The notes under the pieces: model-generated
Told to the model about the DNA's origin: nothing
The model's database searches: none
What the model saw: the letters and a program-made list of their open reading frames with translations, nothing else
Translations under genes and position numbers: made by a program
Source of the DNA: Firmicutes bacterium HGW-Firmicutes-16
GTDB lineage: Bacteria; Bacillota; Clostridia; Oscillospirales; Oscillospiraceae
Length of the DNA stretch: 64,000 nt
Assembly (NCBI GenBank): GCA_002841545.1
Contig: PGZZ01000002.1
Location: 310,001-374,000 of the forward strand
Direction of reading: 5' to 3'
Part shown: positions 1 to 9,091 of the stretch, in pieces
Layout: every line of letters begins with the position of its first letter
How positions within the stretch are numbered: the first letter of the stretch is position 1

Positions 1-1014
1 AGGGGCGACAGCTTCCGAATTCTTCTGTTCTATGTCACCGCTCTCCTGCTCATGTACATCATTTCTGCGGACATAACCACAAAGGAACGCATGATGAAGC
101 TCTTGGGCTTCATCTATATCGCCGTTATCTTCACCGCGCTTTTCGCTTTTTATCAGCGGATTACAGGCGTTGCGGTCAGCGCGAGTTTGACTGACCTTGA
201 TTTGAACAAGGGCGTACCCGGCAGAGTCTATGGTACCTTGGGCAATCCCAATAACTACGCCGAATTCCTTGTAATGATGATGCCACTTGCTGCGGTGTTT
301 GCTGCGAATATTAAACGCGCGTGGATCAGAATCCCCTTCTGCGCCGGCATCGCTTTACCCATTTTGGCGCTGTTCATGACCTATTCGCGTTCCTGTTGGA
401 TATCAATGATGATTACTTGCATCATTTTTGTATACTACGCAAACAAGAAACTGATACCGGCGTTCTTCCTTCTCTGCGTTGCGGCGATTCCCCTACTGCC
501 GAACAGCATCATAGTACGGCTTTCTACGCTCCTGACCATGCAGGATTCTTCGATGGTATTCCGTCTCTATGTCTGGGACGGAGCGATTAAGATGGTTCGC
601 GATTATTTTATTACCGGCATCGGTCTTGGACCGGGCAGTTTCGCAGTGCTTTATCCCGATTACGCAAATCTGCACGCTCAGGTGGGCGTACCTCACAGCC
701 ACATGGTATATATGGAGCTTGTCCTTGAGATCGGCGTACTCGGCTTTTTCTCCTTCATGTGGTTCATGCTCAGGCTCTGGAAGGATTCCGCGTGTTCGCT
801 TCTGAAAACTTCATGTAAGGCAAACAGATTAGTGCTTATCGCTTGTATATCGGGCCTTGTGGGTATTGCGTTCGCTTTCGGCGTAGAATATGTCTGGTAT
901 TATCCGCGAACCTTCTTCACATATTTCATCCTCGCAGGCGTCGCTTTGGCGGCAATCAGGATTACGAAAAACGAGAATTCAGATAAAACTATAGACGGAG
1001 AACTAAAGCCATGA
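1..1014 (+). CDS. O-antigen ligase / Wzy_C family membrane protein, 5' end outside the window
   Basis: The frame is open from the first base, so the gene starts upstream and the ATG at 52 is internal. The product is very hydrophobic, with at least seven membrane segments. It carries features of the O-antigen ligase/polymerase (Wzy_C) family: GNPNNYAEFL, an arginine-serine turn RSCWIS before a membrane helix, and a periplasmic loop ending in HSHMVYMELVLEIGVLG. This matches the usual histidine followed by a hydrophobic helix. Such proteins transfer or polymerise lipid-linked glycans on the outer face of the membrane. In a Gram-positive this would be a cell-surface polysaccharide or teichoic-type polymer; the substrate cannot be read from the sequence. 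The stop overlaps the next ATG by four bases, so the two genes are probably translationally coupled. Confidence 0.8.
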   Translation, partial: RGDSFRILLFYVTALLLMYIISADITTKERMMKLLGFIYIAVIFTALFAFYQRITGVAVSASLTDLDLNKGVPGRVYGTLGNPNNYAEFLVMMMPLAAVFAANIKRAWIRIPFCAGIALPILALFMTYSRSCWISMMITCIIFVYYANKKLIPAFFLLCVAAIPLLPNSIIVRLSTLLTMQDSSMVFRLYVWDGAIKMVRDYFITGIGLGPGSFAVLYPDYANLHAQVGVPHSHMVYMELVLEIGVLGFFSFMWFMLRLWKDSACSLLKTSCKANRLVLIACISGLVGIAFAFGVEYVWYYPRTFFTYFILAGVALAAIRITKNENSDKTIDGELKP

Positions 1015-1523
1015 GAAATGATAATATTCGAAAGCTGGTATGGGCGGGTTTGTTTACAGCACTTACAACTGTTGCGACAATGGTCATACAAATACCTACC
1101 CCCCTCGGCGGTTACGTCAACGCAGGTGACACTGTGGTTATCCTCGGCGCGTTTTTCCTAGGACCGATTTGGGGTGCGTTAGCTGCCGGACTTGGATCCG
1201 CGCTTGCGGATCTTATGTCGCCGTACGCTATTTATGCTCCTGCAACGCTGATTATTAAGGCGCTGATGGCTCTTACGGCTGGATCAATTTTACGTTCATC
1301 GAAGAAGAAAAATGCCTTACCAATGGCCATATCGGGAAGTATTGCAGCAGAATTAATTATGGTTGCCGGTTACTTTGCTTACGAATCAACCATTCTTTCT
1401 TACGGCTTAGGAGCGCTTGCAAATATTCCTGCGAACGGCGTTCAGGCTGTTTTTGGCGCTGTCGCCGGCACTGCCCTGTTCTACGGACTAATGCGTATCC
1501 CTTACGTCAAAAAAACCTTTTAA
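1011..1523 (+). CDS. ECF transporter S component (substrate-binding membrane subunit)
   Basis: This 170-residue protein has about five membrane helices and the layout of ECF-type vitamin transporter S components (ECF_trS/RibU-like superfamily). A short basic N-terminus is followed by a helix starting LVWAGLFTALTTVATM, then GGYVNAGDTVV and a glycine/alanine-rich GPIWGALAAGLGSALADL. The G-D pair after the first helix and the GALAAGLG segment are typical. S components bind a vitamin or other micronutrient and dock onto a shared EcfA/A'/T module, which is not in this window. It overlaps the preceding ligase-like gene by ATGA and is followed 22 bases later by the ABC-F gene. Substrate unknown. Confidence 0.8.
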   Translation: MRNDNIRKLVWAGLFTALTTVATMVIQIPTPLGGYVNAGDTVVILGAFFLGPIWGALAAGLGSALADLMSPYAIYAPATLIIKALMALTAGSILRSSKKKNALPMAISGSIAAELIMVAGYFAYESTILSYGLGALANIPANGVQAVFGAVAGTALFYGLMRIPYVKKTF

Positions 1524-1545
1524 CCTAAATTCAGGAGTTTAATAA

Positions 1546-3141
1546 ATGATTACAGTTGAGAACCTTTCACTTCAGTTCGGCGGTCAGAAGCTCTTTGACA
1601 GAGTTGACCTCCAGTTCATTGCAGGCAACTGCTACGGCATTATCGGCGCAAACGGCGCAGGCAAATCGACCTTCCTTCGAATACTGTCCGGTGATCTGGA
1701 TAGTTATGAGGGAAATGTTAATATTGACAAGAAGCGTCGCATGTCTGTCCTTAAGCAAAACCAGAACATGTACGATGATTATTCTGTCATGGACACCGTC
1801 ATCATGGGCAACAAGCGCTTATACGACTGCGGCAAGGAAAAGGACGCAATCTATGACAAGCCAGATTTTTCCGATGCGGACGGTATTCACGCTGCGGAGC
1901 TTGAGGAAGAATATGCCGAACTCGGCGGCTGGGAATCCGAAAGCGACGCTTCGCGCATCCTACAGGGTCTGGGCATTGCAACTGACCTGCACTCCAGCAT
2001 AATGTCTGAGCTTGAGGGTCGCCAAAAGGTCAAGGTTCTGCTTGCTCAGGCACTTTTCGGGCATCCTGACATTATCCTACTCGACGAGCCGACGAACAAC
2101 CTAGACCTTGCATCCGTCGTCTGGCTCGAGGATTTTCTAATGGACTATTCCGGAACGGTTCTGGTCGTTTCGCATGACCGTTATTTCCTTAATACCGTCT
2201 GCACGCACATCGTCGATATCGACTTCGGCAAAATCAGAATGTATGTCGGTAACTACGACTTCTGGTACGAGTCCAGCCAGCTCATGCAGAGGCTGGTTAA
2301 GGATCAGAACAAGAAATCCGACCAGAAAATAGCGGAGCTTCAAGCCTTTATTGCGCGCTTTTCGGCTAACAAATCCAAATCCCGTCAGGCGACAAGCCGC
2401 CGCAAGCTGATCGATAAGCTGACGATAGAAGAAATGCCCGCCTCCTCCCGCCGCTATCCATGGGTCGGCTTCAAGGCGGATCGTGAGCCCGGAAAGGACA
2501 GGCTTTTTGTAACTGATTTGAGTAAGACTGTTGACGGAGTTAAGGTACTTAACAAGGTCAGCTTTATCGTCGGTAAGGACGACAGGATTGCAATCATCGG
2601 CAAAAACGAAATCGCAATCACGACGCTGTTTAAGATACTCGCCGGAGAGCTTGAACCTGACGAAGGCGAATTCAAGTGGGGAGTTTCTACGACTCAGGCA
2701 TACTTCCCCAAGGACAACGACTCATATTTTGATAACTGTGACTATGACATTATGGACTGGATGCGTCAGTTCTCCGACGACAAGCGCGAAAGCTATCTGC
2801 GCACCTTTCTCGGGCGCATGCTCTTCTCCAATGACGATGTATATAAAAAGGTCAAGGTTCTCTCGGGCGGAGAAAAAGTGCGCTGCATGATAAGCAAGAT
2901 GATGCTTTCCGGCGCCAATGTTCTCTTGTTCGACCAACCTACGAACCATTTGGATTTGGAAAGTATCGCAGCTCTCAATAACGGCATGGATGCTTTCGAG
3001 TATAACATCATCTTCTCAAGCCATGACCACCAGCTTACACAGACGGTTGCTAACCGCATAATCGAGTTGACTCCGGACGGGTGCATTGACCGTCTTTGCA
3101 GCTACGATGAATACATGCACATCATGGACAAGAAGGACTGA
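1546..3141 (+). CDS. ABC-F family ATPase with one degenerate composite ATP site
   Basis: This soluble protein has two ABC ATPase domains and no membrane segments, the organisation of ABC-F proteins (YkpA/YbiT-like) that act at the ribosome. NBD1 has a good Walker A (GANGAGKST, residues 34-42) and Walker B (LLDEPTNNLD, catalytic Glu181), but its signature motif reads LEGRQ (156-160) instead of LSGGE. NBD2 has an intact LSGGE (439-443), but its P-loop reads GKNEIAITT (352-360) with isoleucine where lysine is expected, and its Walker B reads DQPTNHLD with Gln464 replacing the catalytic Glu. In a head-to-tail sandwich this leaves one complete ATP site and one degenerate site. SHDRYFL and SHDHQ supply the switch histidines. 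The start is ATG with a nearby AGGAG. Whether it gives antibiotic protection or is a housekeeping factor cannot be told. Confidence 0.93.
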   Translation: MITVENLSLQFGGQKLFDRVDLQFIAGNCYGIIGANGAGKSTFLRILSGDLDSYEGNVNIDKKRRMSVLKQNQNMYDDYSVMDTVIMGNKRLYDCGKEKDAIYDKPDFSDADGIHAAELEEEYAELGGWESESDASRILQGLGIATDLHSSIMSELEGRQKVKVLLAQALFGHPDIILLDEPTNNLDLASVVWLEDFLMDYSGTVLVVSHDRYFLNTVCTHIVDIDFGKIRMYVGNYDFWYESSQLMQRLVKDQNKKSDQKIAELQAFIARFSANKSKSRQATSRRKLIDKLTIEEMPASSRRYPWVGFKADREPGKDRLFVTDLSKTVDGVKVLNKVSFIVGKDDRIAIIGKNEIAITTLFKILAGELEPDEGEFKWGVSTTQAYFPKDNDSYFDNCDYDIMDWMRQFSDDKRESYLRTFLGRMLFSNDDVYKKVKVLSGGEKVRCMISKMMLSGANVLLFDQPTNHLDLESIAALNNGMDAFEYNIIFSSHDHQLTQTVANRIIELTPDGCIDRLCSYDEYMHIMDKKD

Positions 3142-3173
3142 CACTACCACCGTTCCCCTGCCTAGTGAATAAA

Positions 3174-3208
3174 AAAAAAGGACTTCTCTTAACGAGAAGT
3201 CCTTTTTT
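3174..3208. terminator. Bidirectional intrinsic terminator
   Basis: A perfect 15-bp stem with a 5-base loop (TTAAC) and A/T runs on both sides lies between the ABC-F gene and the convergent zinc-ribbon gene. It can serve both strands. Confidence 0.9.
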
Positions 3209-3355
3209 GTGTGCAGTACAACGCTCAAGTATTAGAAGCACCTTTGCTCATCTTTTGGCTGATTTGAAAGTAAAATACTTATGTCCAAAAAATAGTTCAA
3301 AGACTTGCCAATAACCGTCTCGGTCTTAGTCCGAAACTGAAAACAAGCCAAACAG

Positions 3356-3637
3356 TTAAGCCTGTTCCTCTCTCATCTTTGCGAAGCACTCGCTGCAATA
3401 GACAGGTCTGTCGGACTTGGGCTCGAAAGGAACTTTTGCTTCCTTGCCGCAGGCGGCGCAGGTCGCTGTGTAGTACTCGCGGGGACCGCGGGCTACGTTC
3501 TTTCTTGTGTCGCGGCAAGACTTGCAGCGCTGGGGCTCGTTCTGGAAGCCGCGCTCTGCATAGAACTCCTGCTCACCGGCAGTAAACGTGAATTCCTGTC
3601 CACATTCCTTACATACTAACGTTTTGTCCTCGAACAT
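3356..3637 (-). CDS. Double zinc-ribbon protein with CxxC-x17-CxxC motif
   Basis: A 93-residue soluble protein with two pairs of cysteine knuckles. The N-terminal half has CKEC followed by CKSC, resembling the 'probable zinc-ribbon' (zf_trcl) domain. The C-terminal half has CAAC and CSEC separated by exactly 17 residues, which is the CxxC-x17-CxxC motif described for small clostridial zinc proteins. It probably binds two zinc ions. The function is unknown; a nucleic-acid or protein-binding role is only inference. A GAGAGGAT ribosome-binding site precedes the ATG. It lies just downstream of sigH on the same strand. Confidence 0.8.
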   Translation of the reverse strand: MFEDKTLVCKECGQEFTFTAGEQEFYAERGFQNEPQRCKSCRDTRKNVARGPREYYTATCAACGKEAKVPFEPKSDRPVYCSECFAKMREEQA

Positions 3638-3679
3638 TTTGAATCCTCTCTTTGAAAAAGACTTACCCTAAAGGGCATT

Positions 3680-4309
3680 TTATTGCGAACAGCCCTTGCT
3701 GTTATCGCTGGGATAAAGGTTTTGCGCGAGCTTACGCCTGATGCGCTGAACGGCATTGTCAACAGACTTCTCAGTTTTCCCGCATGTCTCCGCTATTTCG
3801 GAGTACGACAGTCCGCTGAGATAAAGGTTTAGTATCTCAACTTCAAATTTTGACAAACACCGCGAATAGGTATGGATTATCTCATCTACGCTTTCCCGTG
3901 CCAGCACCTGCTCCTCGGGAATACGCCTATAAGCATCGCCGTAAGATACCGCGCTGGAATTAATTTCATCAGAGAGGACATCATCAAATGACACCATGTC
4001 GTTAAGGGGTTCGTGCTTTTTTCGCGAGGCACTTTTAATTGCTGAATATATCCGCCGTTTAACGCAAATCTCGGCATATGTTTTAAAGGAGGTATTCATG
4101 GATAAATCGAATTCCCTTATCGCCGAAAGCAGACCGAGCATCCCTTCCTGAATGAGATCCTCGCCATCGCCTCCGACCAAAAAGAATGGTCTGGAACAAA
4201 TCTTGACCAAACGAGTATAGCGGAGCGCAAGCTGTTCCTCTGCGACCTTGTCGCCGATGACAGTCATGCTCAGTAACTCGTTATCACTGAGACTAGAATA
4301 ATTTTCCAT
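3680..4309 (-). CDS. sigH: RNA polymerase sigma-H factor (sigma-70 family, early sporulation type)
   Basis: This is a small sigma-70-family factor with regions 2 and 4 but no region 1 or 3. Region 2 contains GEDLIQEGMLGLLSAIREFD and a basic helix ICVKRRIYSAIKSASRKKH. Region 4 ends in the helix-turn-helix LSYSEIAETCGKTEKSVDNA. The length and the ~50-residue linker match SigH (Spo0H), which directs genes for the onset of sporulation. An upstream in-frame ATG exists at 4336, but a near-consensus promoter ends only six bases before it, so I take the ATG at 4309 (MENYSS, 209 aa) as the start. The ribosome-binding site is weak for either start. The gene has its own promoter and follows glmM. Confidence 0.85.
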   Translation of the reverse strand: MENYSSLSDNELLSMTVIGDKVAEEQLALRYTRLVKICSRPFFLVGGDGEDLIQEGMLGLLSAIREFDLSMNTSFKTYAEICVKRRIYSAIKSASRKKHEPLNDMVSFDDVLSDEINSSAVSYGDAYRRIPEEQVLARESVDEIIHTYSRCLSKFEVEILNLYLSGLSYSEIAETCGKTEKSVDNAVQRIRRKLAQNLYPSDNSKGCSQ

Positions 4310-4341
4310 AATACCAATCCATTTATCCCTATACATTCGGA

Positions 4342-4370
4342 ATTATAGTATAATATTTACAAAAAGTCAA
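4342..4370 (-). promoter_or_regulatory. Sigma-A-type promoter of sigH
   Basis: On the minus strand TTGACT (4365-4370) is followed after 17 bases by TATAAT (4342-4347). The expected start of transcription falls at about 4335-4336, on the upstream candidate ATG of sigH. This argues for the downstream start at 4309. Confidence 0.75.
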
Positions 4371-4389
4371 GCGATTCCCTTTTATAAAT

Positions 4390-5778
4390 TTACATTTTCA
4401 TATTTTTTGACAAGTTTTCAATGTGGGATGAAAGTCTTAGTGCAACCTCATCGGAGGTATTTTTATCGGCCGCTTCGACCATAACTCTGATGAGAGCTTC
4501 TGTTCCGGACGGACGAATCAGTATTCTTCCCGTGTTGCCCAGCGCTTTCCGCTCCGCTTCAATCATCTTTATTAGACTTTCATCTGACATTATAAGTTCT
4601 TTTACGGCGTTGCCGCCTTCGATAGCGATGTTGGTAAGTATCTGCGGATAGGATGGAATCTCAGAGGCAAGCTCAGATAGCTTTTTACCGCTTCTGCTAA
4701 GTACTCCAAGGAAACGTACAGCCGCGAGCTGCCCATCCCCCGTCGTTGCATGATCCAGAAAAATCAAGTGTCCGGATTGTTCCCCGCCGAGGTTAAAGCC
4801 GTTTTCAAGCATCATCTCAAGTACATTCCTGTCGCCCACAGCAGCACAGCGGAGATCGATGCCGTTTTTACCGCAATACTCATGGAAGCCGAGGTTCGAC
4901 ATGACGGTCGCGACGATTGCGCTATTACTGAGCGTTCCTTCCGCTATCATAGCTTTACCGCAAATCGCCATTATCTTGTCGCCGTCAACTAGATTTCCGT
5001 TTTCGTCAACTGCCAGACAACGATCGGCATCCCCGTCAAAGGCAATTCCGAGGTCATAGCCGCCCGCGACAACCATTCGCCCAAGTACATCAATATGCGT
5101 AGAACCGCAGTTAGCGTTAATGTTGCAGCCGTCTGGATGGTCTTTAATAAGCTCCAGTTCAATCGGAAATCTTCCAAAAATGTCATTGACCGTTCTCGCA
5201 GCCGCACCATTTGAGCAATCAATCATGACCTTTAATTTACCAATACGTCCTTCTGAAACTGAAACTATATGCTCAATATACCGATCGACGCCCTCTCGTC
5301 CGCGTGGCAGAACGCGTCCGATATCTCCGTTTAGCTTTTCAGTAAGCGGTTCATCGGAGTCTATGAGCTGCTCAATCTTGGCTTCTAGCTCGTCGCAGAG
5401 TTTGAAGCCCTTGTCGTTAAATATCTTAATGCCGTTGTGTTCATACGGATTGTGCGATGCGGAAATGACAATGCCGGCGTCCGCCTTAGTGTCTGTGGTT
5501 ATAAAAGCTACGGCGGGAGTAGGAACAACTCCCAAAGGCATGACGTCTGCTCCCGCTGAGCAAAGTCCAGCCGTTATTGCGGCTTCAAGCATATCGCCGG
5601 AAATGCGCGTGTCCTTCCCTATCGTCACAAATGGTTTACTGCCATCATTTAGACGTTCCGCCAGCACCATTGCCGTCGCCTGCCCGACTTTGAACGCAAG
5701 CGCTGCATCAAGATCTTTGTTAACTATCCCGCGGATCCCGTCGGTTCCAAAATATTTGCCCAATTGGTTTTCCTCCAA
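4390..5778 (-). CDS. glmM: Phosphoglucosamine mutase
   Basis: GlmM interconverts glucosamine-6-phosphate and glucosamine-1-phosphate, feeding UDP-N-acetylglucosamine for peptidoglycan. All four family signatures are visible: the N-terminal KYFGTDGIRG, the phosphoserine loop VISASHNPYEHNG, the metal loop DGDADRC, and the C-terminal phosphate-binding RPSGTEALIRVM. The length (462 aa) is slightly above the usual ~450. It starts 62 bases after the ruvB stop on the same strand, and sigH follows with its own promoter. No frameshift or missing catalytic residue is seen. Confidence 0.96.
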   Translation of the reverse strand: MEENQLGKYFGTDGIRGIVNKDLDAALAFKVGQATAMVLAERLNDGSKPFVTIGKDTRISGDMLEAAITAGLCSAGADVMPLGVVPTPAVAFITTDTKADAGIVISASHNPYEHNGIKIFNDKGFKLCDELEAKIEQLIDSDEPLTEKLNGDIGRVLPRGREGVDRYIEHIVSVSEGRIGKLKVMIDCSNGAAARTVNDIFGRFPIELELIKDHPDGCNINANCGSTHIDVLGRMVVAGGYDLGIAFDGDADRCLAVDENGNLVDGDKIMAICGKAMIAEGTLSNSAIVATVMSNLGFHEYCGKNGIDLRCAAVGDRNVLEMMLENGFNLGGEQSGHLIFLDHATTGDGQLAAVRFLGVLSRSGKKLSELASEIPSYPQILTNIAIEGGNAVKELIMSDESLIKMIEAERKALGNTGRILIRPSGTEALIRVMVEAADKNTSDEVALRLSSHIENLSKNMKM

Positions 5779-5840
5779 AAAATATGCATGTTCTATCGCT
5801 GCTCATAAATCGAGAAGCAGACATATTAATTATATTCGCT

Positions 5841-6881
5841 TCAAATTTCGATTTGCTGCTGTCCAAGGTATTCAATGCCCAGATGTTCATACGCCTTTTT
5901 CGTGATACAGCGACCCCTCGGCGTGCGTGTTATAAAGCCCTGCTGAAGAAGATACGGCTCATAGACATCCTCTAGCGTAATTGCTTCTTCGTTAATCGTT
6001 GCGGCAACGGTTTCAAGCCCCACAGGGCCGCCGCCGTAAAATTCGATTATGCTCCTGAGCATACGCCTGTCCAGCGAATCAAGACCCAGCTTGTCGACCT
6101 CAAGACGCGTCAGAGCATCATCCGCCACGTCAAAGGTGATTACGCCGTCCGCGCGTACCTGCGCATAATCACGCACACGGCGGAGAAGCCTATTCGCAAT
6201 TCTCGGCGTGCCGCGGCTGCGGCAGGCGATTTCTCTCGCGCCGGCTTCGTCGATTTCGATTCCCAGTATGTCCGCACTGCGTCTCACAATGAGCTGAAGC
6301 TCATCTGGAGTGTAGAGCTCCAGACGCAGCGTGACGCCGAATCGATCGCGCAGAGGCGCTGTGAGCTGTCCTGAGCGTGTTGTAGCGCCGATTAGCGTAA
6401 ACTTCGGCAAATCGAGTCGTATCGAGTTTGCGGAGGGGCCTTTGCCTATGATTATATCAATAGCATAGTCTTCCATCGCGGGATAGAGTATCTCCTCGAC
6501 GGTGCGGTTGAGTCTGTGAATCTCGTCGACAAATAGAATGTCGTTTTCCTGCAAATTCGTTAGCAGGGCAGCAAGATCGCCCGGCTTTTCAATCGTCGGG
6601 CCGGAGGTTATGCGCATATTGACGCCCATCTCATTTGCGATTATTCCCGCCAGCGTTGTTTTTCCGAGTCCCGGGGGGCCGTGGAGCAGCACATGGTCAA
6701 GAGGTTCCTTACGCATTTTTGCGGCTTCGATGAAAATGCTCAGGTTTTCCTTGACCTTTTTCTGGCCAATATATTCCCTGAGAAAACGCGGACGAAGCGA
6801 GCCCTCGTTTGCGTCCTCCGGTAGTATAGAGGTGGAAGTGATAATTCTTTCTTCATCTTCGCCGGAATAGCTAATGCTCAC
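5841..6881 (-). CDS. ruvB: Holliday junction branch migration ATPase RuvB
   Basis: RuvB is the hexameric AAA+ motor that, with RuvA, drives branch migration of Holliday junctions. The 346-residue sequence has Walker [11 protein letters not shown], Walker [11 protein letters not shown], sensor/arginine-finger region [18 protein letters not shown], and the C-terminal winged-helix with RTPRGR. It is the third gene of a ruvC-ruvA-ruvB operon, starting 12 bases after ruvA. Confidence 0.97.
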   Translation of the reverse strand: MSISYSGEDEERIITSTSILPEDANEGSLRPRFLREYIGQKKVKENLSIFIEAAKMRKEPLDHVLLHGPPGLGKTTLAGIIANEMGVNMRITSGPTIEKPGDLAALLTNLQENDILFVDEIHRLNRTVEEILYPAMEDYAIDIIIGKGPSANSIRLDLPKFTLIGATTRSGQLTAPLRDRFGVTLRLELYTPDELQLIVRRSADILGIEIDEAGAREIACRSRGTPRIANRLLRRVRDYAQVRADGVITFDVADDALTRLEVDKLGLDSLDRRMLRSIIEFYGGGPVGLETVAATINEEAITLEDVYEPYLLQQGFITRTPRGRCITKKAYEHLGIEYLGQQQIEI

Positions 6882-6893
6882 TTCTCACTCCCC

Positions 6894-7490
6894 CTATTTT
6901 ATCATTTTCTTGAGCGACTGCCTGATAATATCCTCAAGCGATGCGTTTTCAACGTCTATGTCCTTCATAACAACGGAAATCTCGCTGCTCGAATACCCCA
7001 GCACAGTCAGTGCCGCAACGGCATCCGAAAGCTTTGTTCCGCCGATAGGTATAGCAGTAATTGCGCCGCCTTTTGTAATCCCGCCAGATTCCTTCGCAAT
7101 TTTATCCTTCAGTTCGAGCAGGATGCGTTGGGCTATTTTTTTGCCGATACCGGGAGCTGCCGTCAGCGCTTTTTCATCGCCCGAGATGACGGCCATCGCA
7201 AGCGCCTCCGGTGTAACCGAGGACAAAACGGAAAGCGCCGCCTTCGGTCCGACGCCCGATACGTCAATCAGCATTTCAAAGCAGCGTTTCTCCTGCTTGT
7301 CATAAAATCCAAAGAGGTCAAACGCGTCCTCGCGAACATTTTCGTAAGTATAGAGCATTGCCGGCTCGCCTATTTGAAGATGGGAGAGAGTATTCACTGT
7401 CACGTTCAGTGCAAAACCAATGCCCCAGCAGTCAATGACTGCAAGGTTCGTTTCAATTGCCGAGACTTTTCCGCTTATGTGGTAGAACAA
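6894..7490 (-). CDS. ruvA: Holliday junction DNA helicase subunit RuvA
   Basis: RuvA binds the four-way junction as a tetramer and loads RuvB. The 198-residue protein starts with the OB-fold MFYHISGKV and has two helix-hairpin-helix motifs, including VSGVGPKAALSVLS and APGIGKKIAQRILLELKDK. The C-terminal RuvB-interacting three-helix domain contains AALTVLGYSSSEI. Its start lies inside the end of ruvC (16-base overlap), which suggests translational coupling. Confidence 0.96.
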   Translation of the reverse strand: MFYHISGKVSAIETNLAVIDCWGIGFALNVTVNTLSHLQIGEPAMLYTYENVREDAFDLFGFYDKQEKRCFEMLIDVSGVGPKAALSVLSSVTPEALAMAVISGDEKALTAAPGIGKKIAQRILLELKDKIAKESGGITKGGAITAIPIGGTKLSDAVAALTVLGYSSSEISVVMKDIDVENASLEDIIRQSLKKMIK

Positions 7491-7990
7491 GGACTGTCAC
7501 CCCCGTTTTTTGTAATTAGTGAGGTTGCGCTGCGCGCGTGGCATATCGCTATAGCGAGAGCGTCCGCCGCGTCATCAGGCTTCGGCTCGATTTTCATGTT
7601 GAGAAGACGTTTGACCATGTAAATTACCTGTTTCTTTTCAGCTCTGCCGTAGCCCACGACCGACTGCTTGACCTGAAGCGGTGTATATTCAAAGGTTGGA
7701 ATCCCCGCCTTATGACACGCGAGGATTATAACTCCCCTGCCGTGCGCAACAGAAATTCCCGTTGTGATATTCGTGTTAAAAAACAGTTCCTCGCATGCGA
7801 TCGAGTCCGGCGAAAAGGCCTCGATAAGCTCGGTCAAATCATCATAAATTTGGTCAAGGCGGCTTGAAAGGCTCGTATGCGACGGGGTTGTGATGACCCC
7901 GTAGTTCACAAGAGTCAGCTTGCTGCCCTCACTGTCTATAACCCCGAAGCCAACCGTCGCGATTCCAGGGTCTATGCCTAAAACACGCAT
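7475..7990 (-). CDS. ruvC: Crossover junction endodeoxyribonuclease RuvC
   Basis: RuvC is the dimeric nuclease that resolves Holliday junctions after RuvAB branch migration. The RNase H-fold catalytic acids are visible: Asp7 in MRVLGIDPG, the Glu in IACEELFF, and the Asp pair in KPDDAADALA. Length is 171 residues. It is the first gene of the ruvCAB operon and overlaps ruvA. A GGAGGT ribosome-binding site precedes the ATG. Confidence 0.96.
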   Translation of the reverse strand: MRVLGIDPGIATVGFGVIDSEGSKLTLVNYGVITTPSHTSLSSRLDQIYDDLTELIEAFSPDSIACEELFFNTNITTGISVAHGRGVIILACHKAGIPTFEYTPLQVKQSVVGYGRAEKKQVIYMVKRLLNMKIEPKPDDAADALAIAICHARSATSLITKNGGDSPCSTT

Positions 7991-8110
7991 TCATACCTCC
8001 GAGCGATATCCATATTTCATATTAGTTTATCATAATTAAGCAAACTATTCAATGTATTTTTCCTTTGTGTACCAGTATGCACCCAATACCTAAACAAGCA
8101 TAAAAACAAC

Positions 8111-8142
8111 AATGGCGTCACCGTCCGCTCGGTGGCGCCATT
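8111..8142 (-). terminator. Intrinsic terminator downstream of xerD
   Basis: A 13-bp stem (one mismatch) with a 6-base loop is followed on the minus strand by TTGTTGTTTTTA. It separates xerD from ruvCAB. Confidence 0.8.
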
Positions 8143-8178
8143 ATTATAAACAGAACTCTGATTAATTTTAATAAGTAG

Positions 8179-9069
8179 CTACGCTCTTGGATGCGCCTTG
8201 TTGTAGACGTCCTTAAGCTGCTTCTTCACAAGCTGTGAATAGACTTGTGTGGAAGATATGTCGGCATGTCCCAGCATTTCCTGAATCGAGCGCAAATCCG
8301 CGCCGTTTTCGAGGAGGTGCGCCGCAAACGAATGGCGCAGAGTGTGAGGAGTGATCGTTTTTTCGATCTTAGCCTTGACCTGATAGGTCTTTATAATCTT
8401 CCAGAAGCCCTGACGCGACATACGCTCGCCGCTTACGTTTACGAAAAGAGAAGTCTCGTCGGAAGCTGCAATCATCTGTGGTCTTATGAACTCAACATAC
8501 TCGGCAAGAGCGCGAATTGCGGCTGGATAAAGAGGGATTATCCTCTCTTTTTCGTGACCGCGGCAGCGAATTATGCCCGCTGATATATTGACATCATTTA
8601 CATTTAGTGAGATGAGCTCGCTGACACGGATTCCGGTTGCATAGAGAAGCTCCAGCATCGCCCTATCACGATAGCCTTTAAGGTCGGTACACTCGGGTTG
8701 CTCAAGCAGCAGCTCGACTTCCTTACCTGTCAGAATCTGCGGAAGTCTTTGAACAGCTTTTTCGGGAACAAGTCCGACAGCCGGATTATCATCCACTATT
8801 CCTTGTGAAATCAGGTACTTATAGAAGTTTTTGATAGACGCAATACTTCTAGAAATCGTAGGCACAGACTTGCCTTGTGACTTCGTCCAGCCGGTGTATT
8901 CGCAAAGCTCGTCTGATGTAGCTGTTTCTAAATTCTCGTCCGTATGGGTTTCAAGGTAATCTCGAAGTTGTCTGATGTCTCTTAAATAGGAACTGAGGGT
9001 GTTATCGGATGCCTTTTTATCGTTCAAAAGATAACTCTCGTATTTTTCCAAGCACTGAGCATTATTCAC
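8179..9069 (-). CDS. xerD: Tyrosine recombinase XerD
   Basis: Site-specific tyrosine recombinase that resolves chromosome dimers at dif. Residues of the catalytic set are visible: Arg in GIRVSEL, Lys in the GHEKERIIPL hairpin, HTLRHSFA, LGHADIS and the nucleophile in TQVYSQL. The N-terminal SAM-like core-binding domain spans about the first 100 residues. I choose the GTG at 9069 as start because AAAGGAGG lies seven bases upstream. This gives 296 aa, the usual length, and removes an overlap with the upstream gene. The longer ATG at 9123 has no ribosome-binding site. The neighbouring spoIIM-like gene matches the arrangement seen in Bacillus. Confidence 0.92.
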   Translation of the reverse strand: MNNAQCLEKYESYLLNDKKASDNTLSSYLRDIRQLRDYLETHTDENLETATSDELCEYTGWTKSQGKSVPTISRSIASIKNFYKYLISQGIVDDNPAVGLVPEKAVQRLPQILTGKEVELLLEQPECTDLKGYRDRAMLELLYATGIRVSELISLNVNDVNISAGIIRCRGHEKERIIPLYPAAIRALAEYVEFIRPQMIAASDETSLFVNVSGERMSRQGFWKIIKTYQVKAKIEKTITPHTLRHSFAAHLLENGADLRSIQEMLGHADISSTQVYSQLVKKQLKDVYNKAHPRA

Positions 9070-9091
9070 GATAACTCCTCCTTTCGATATT

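Noticed and set aside
5120-5905. A 261-codon plus-strand ORF
   Set aside because: It is antisense to glmM and the end of ruvB, with low-complexity Ser/Pro-rich translation. It is a shadow of codon use in glmM.
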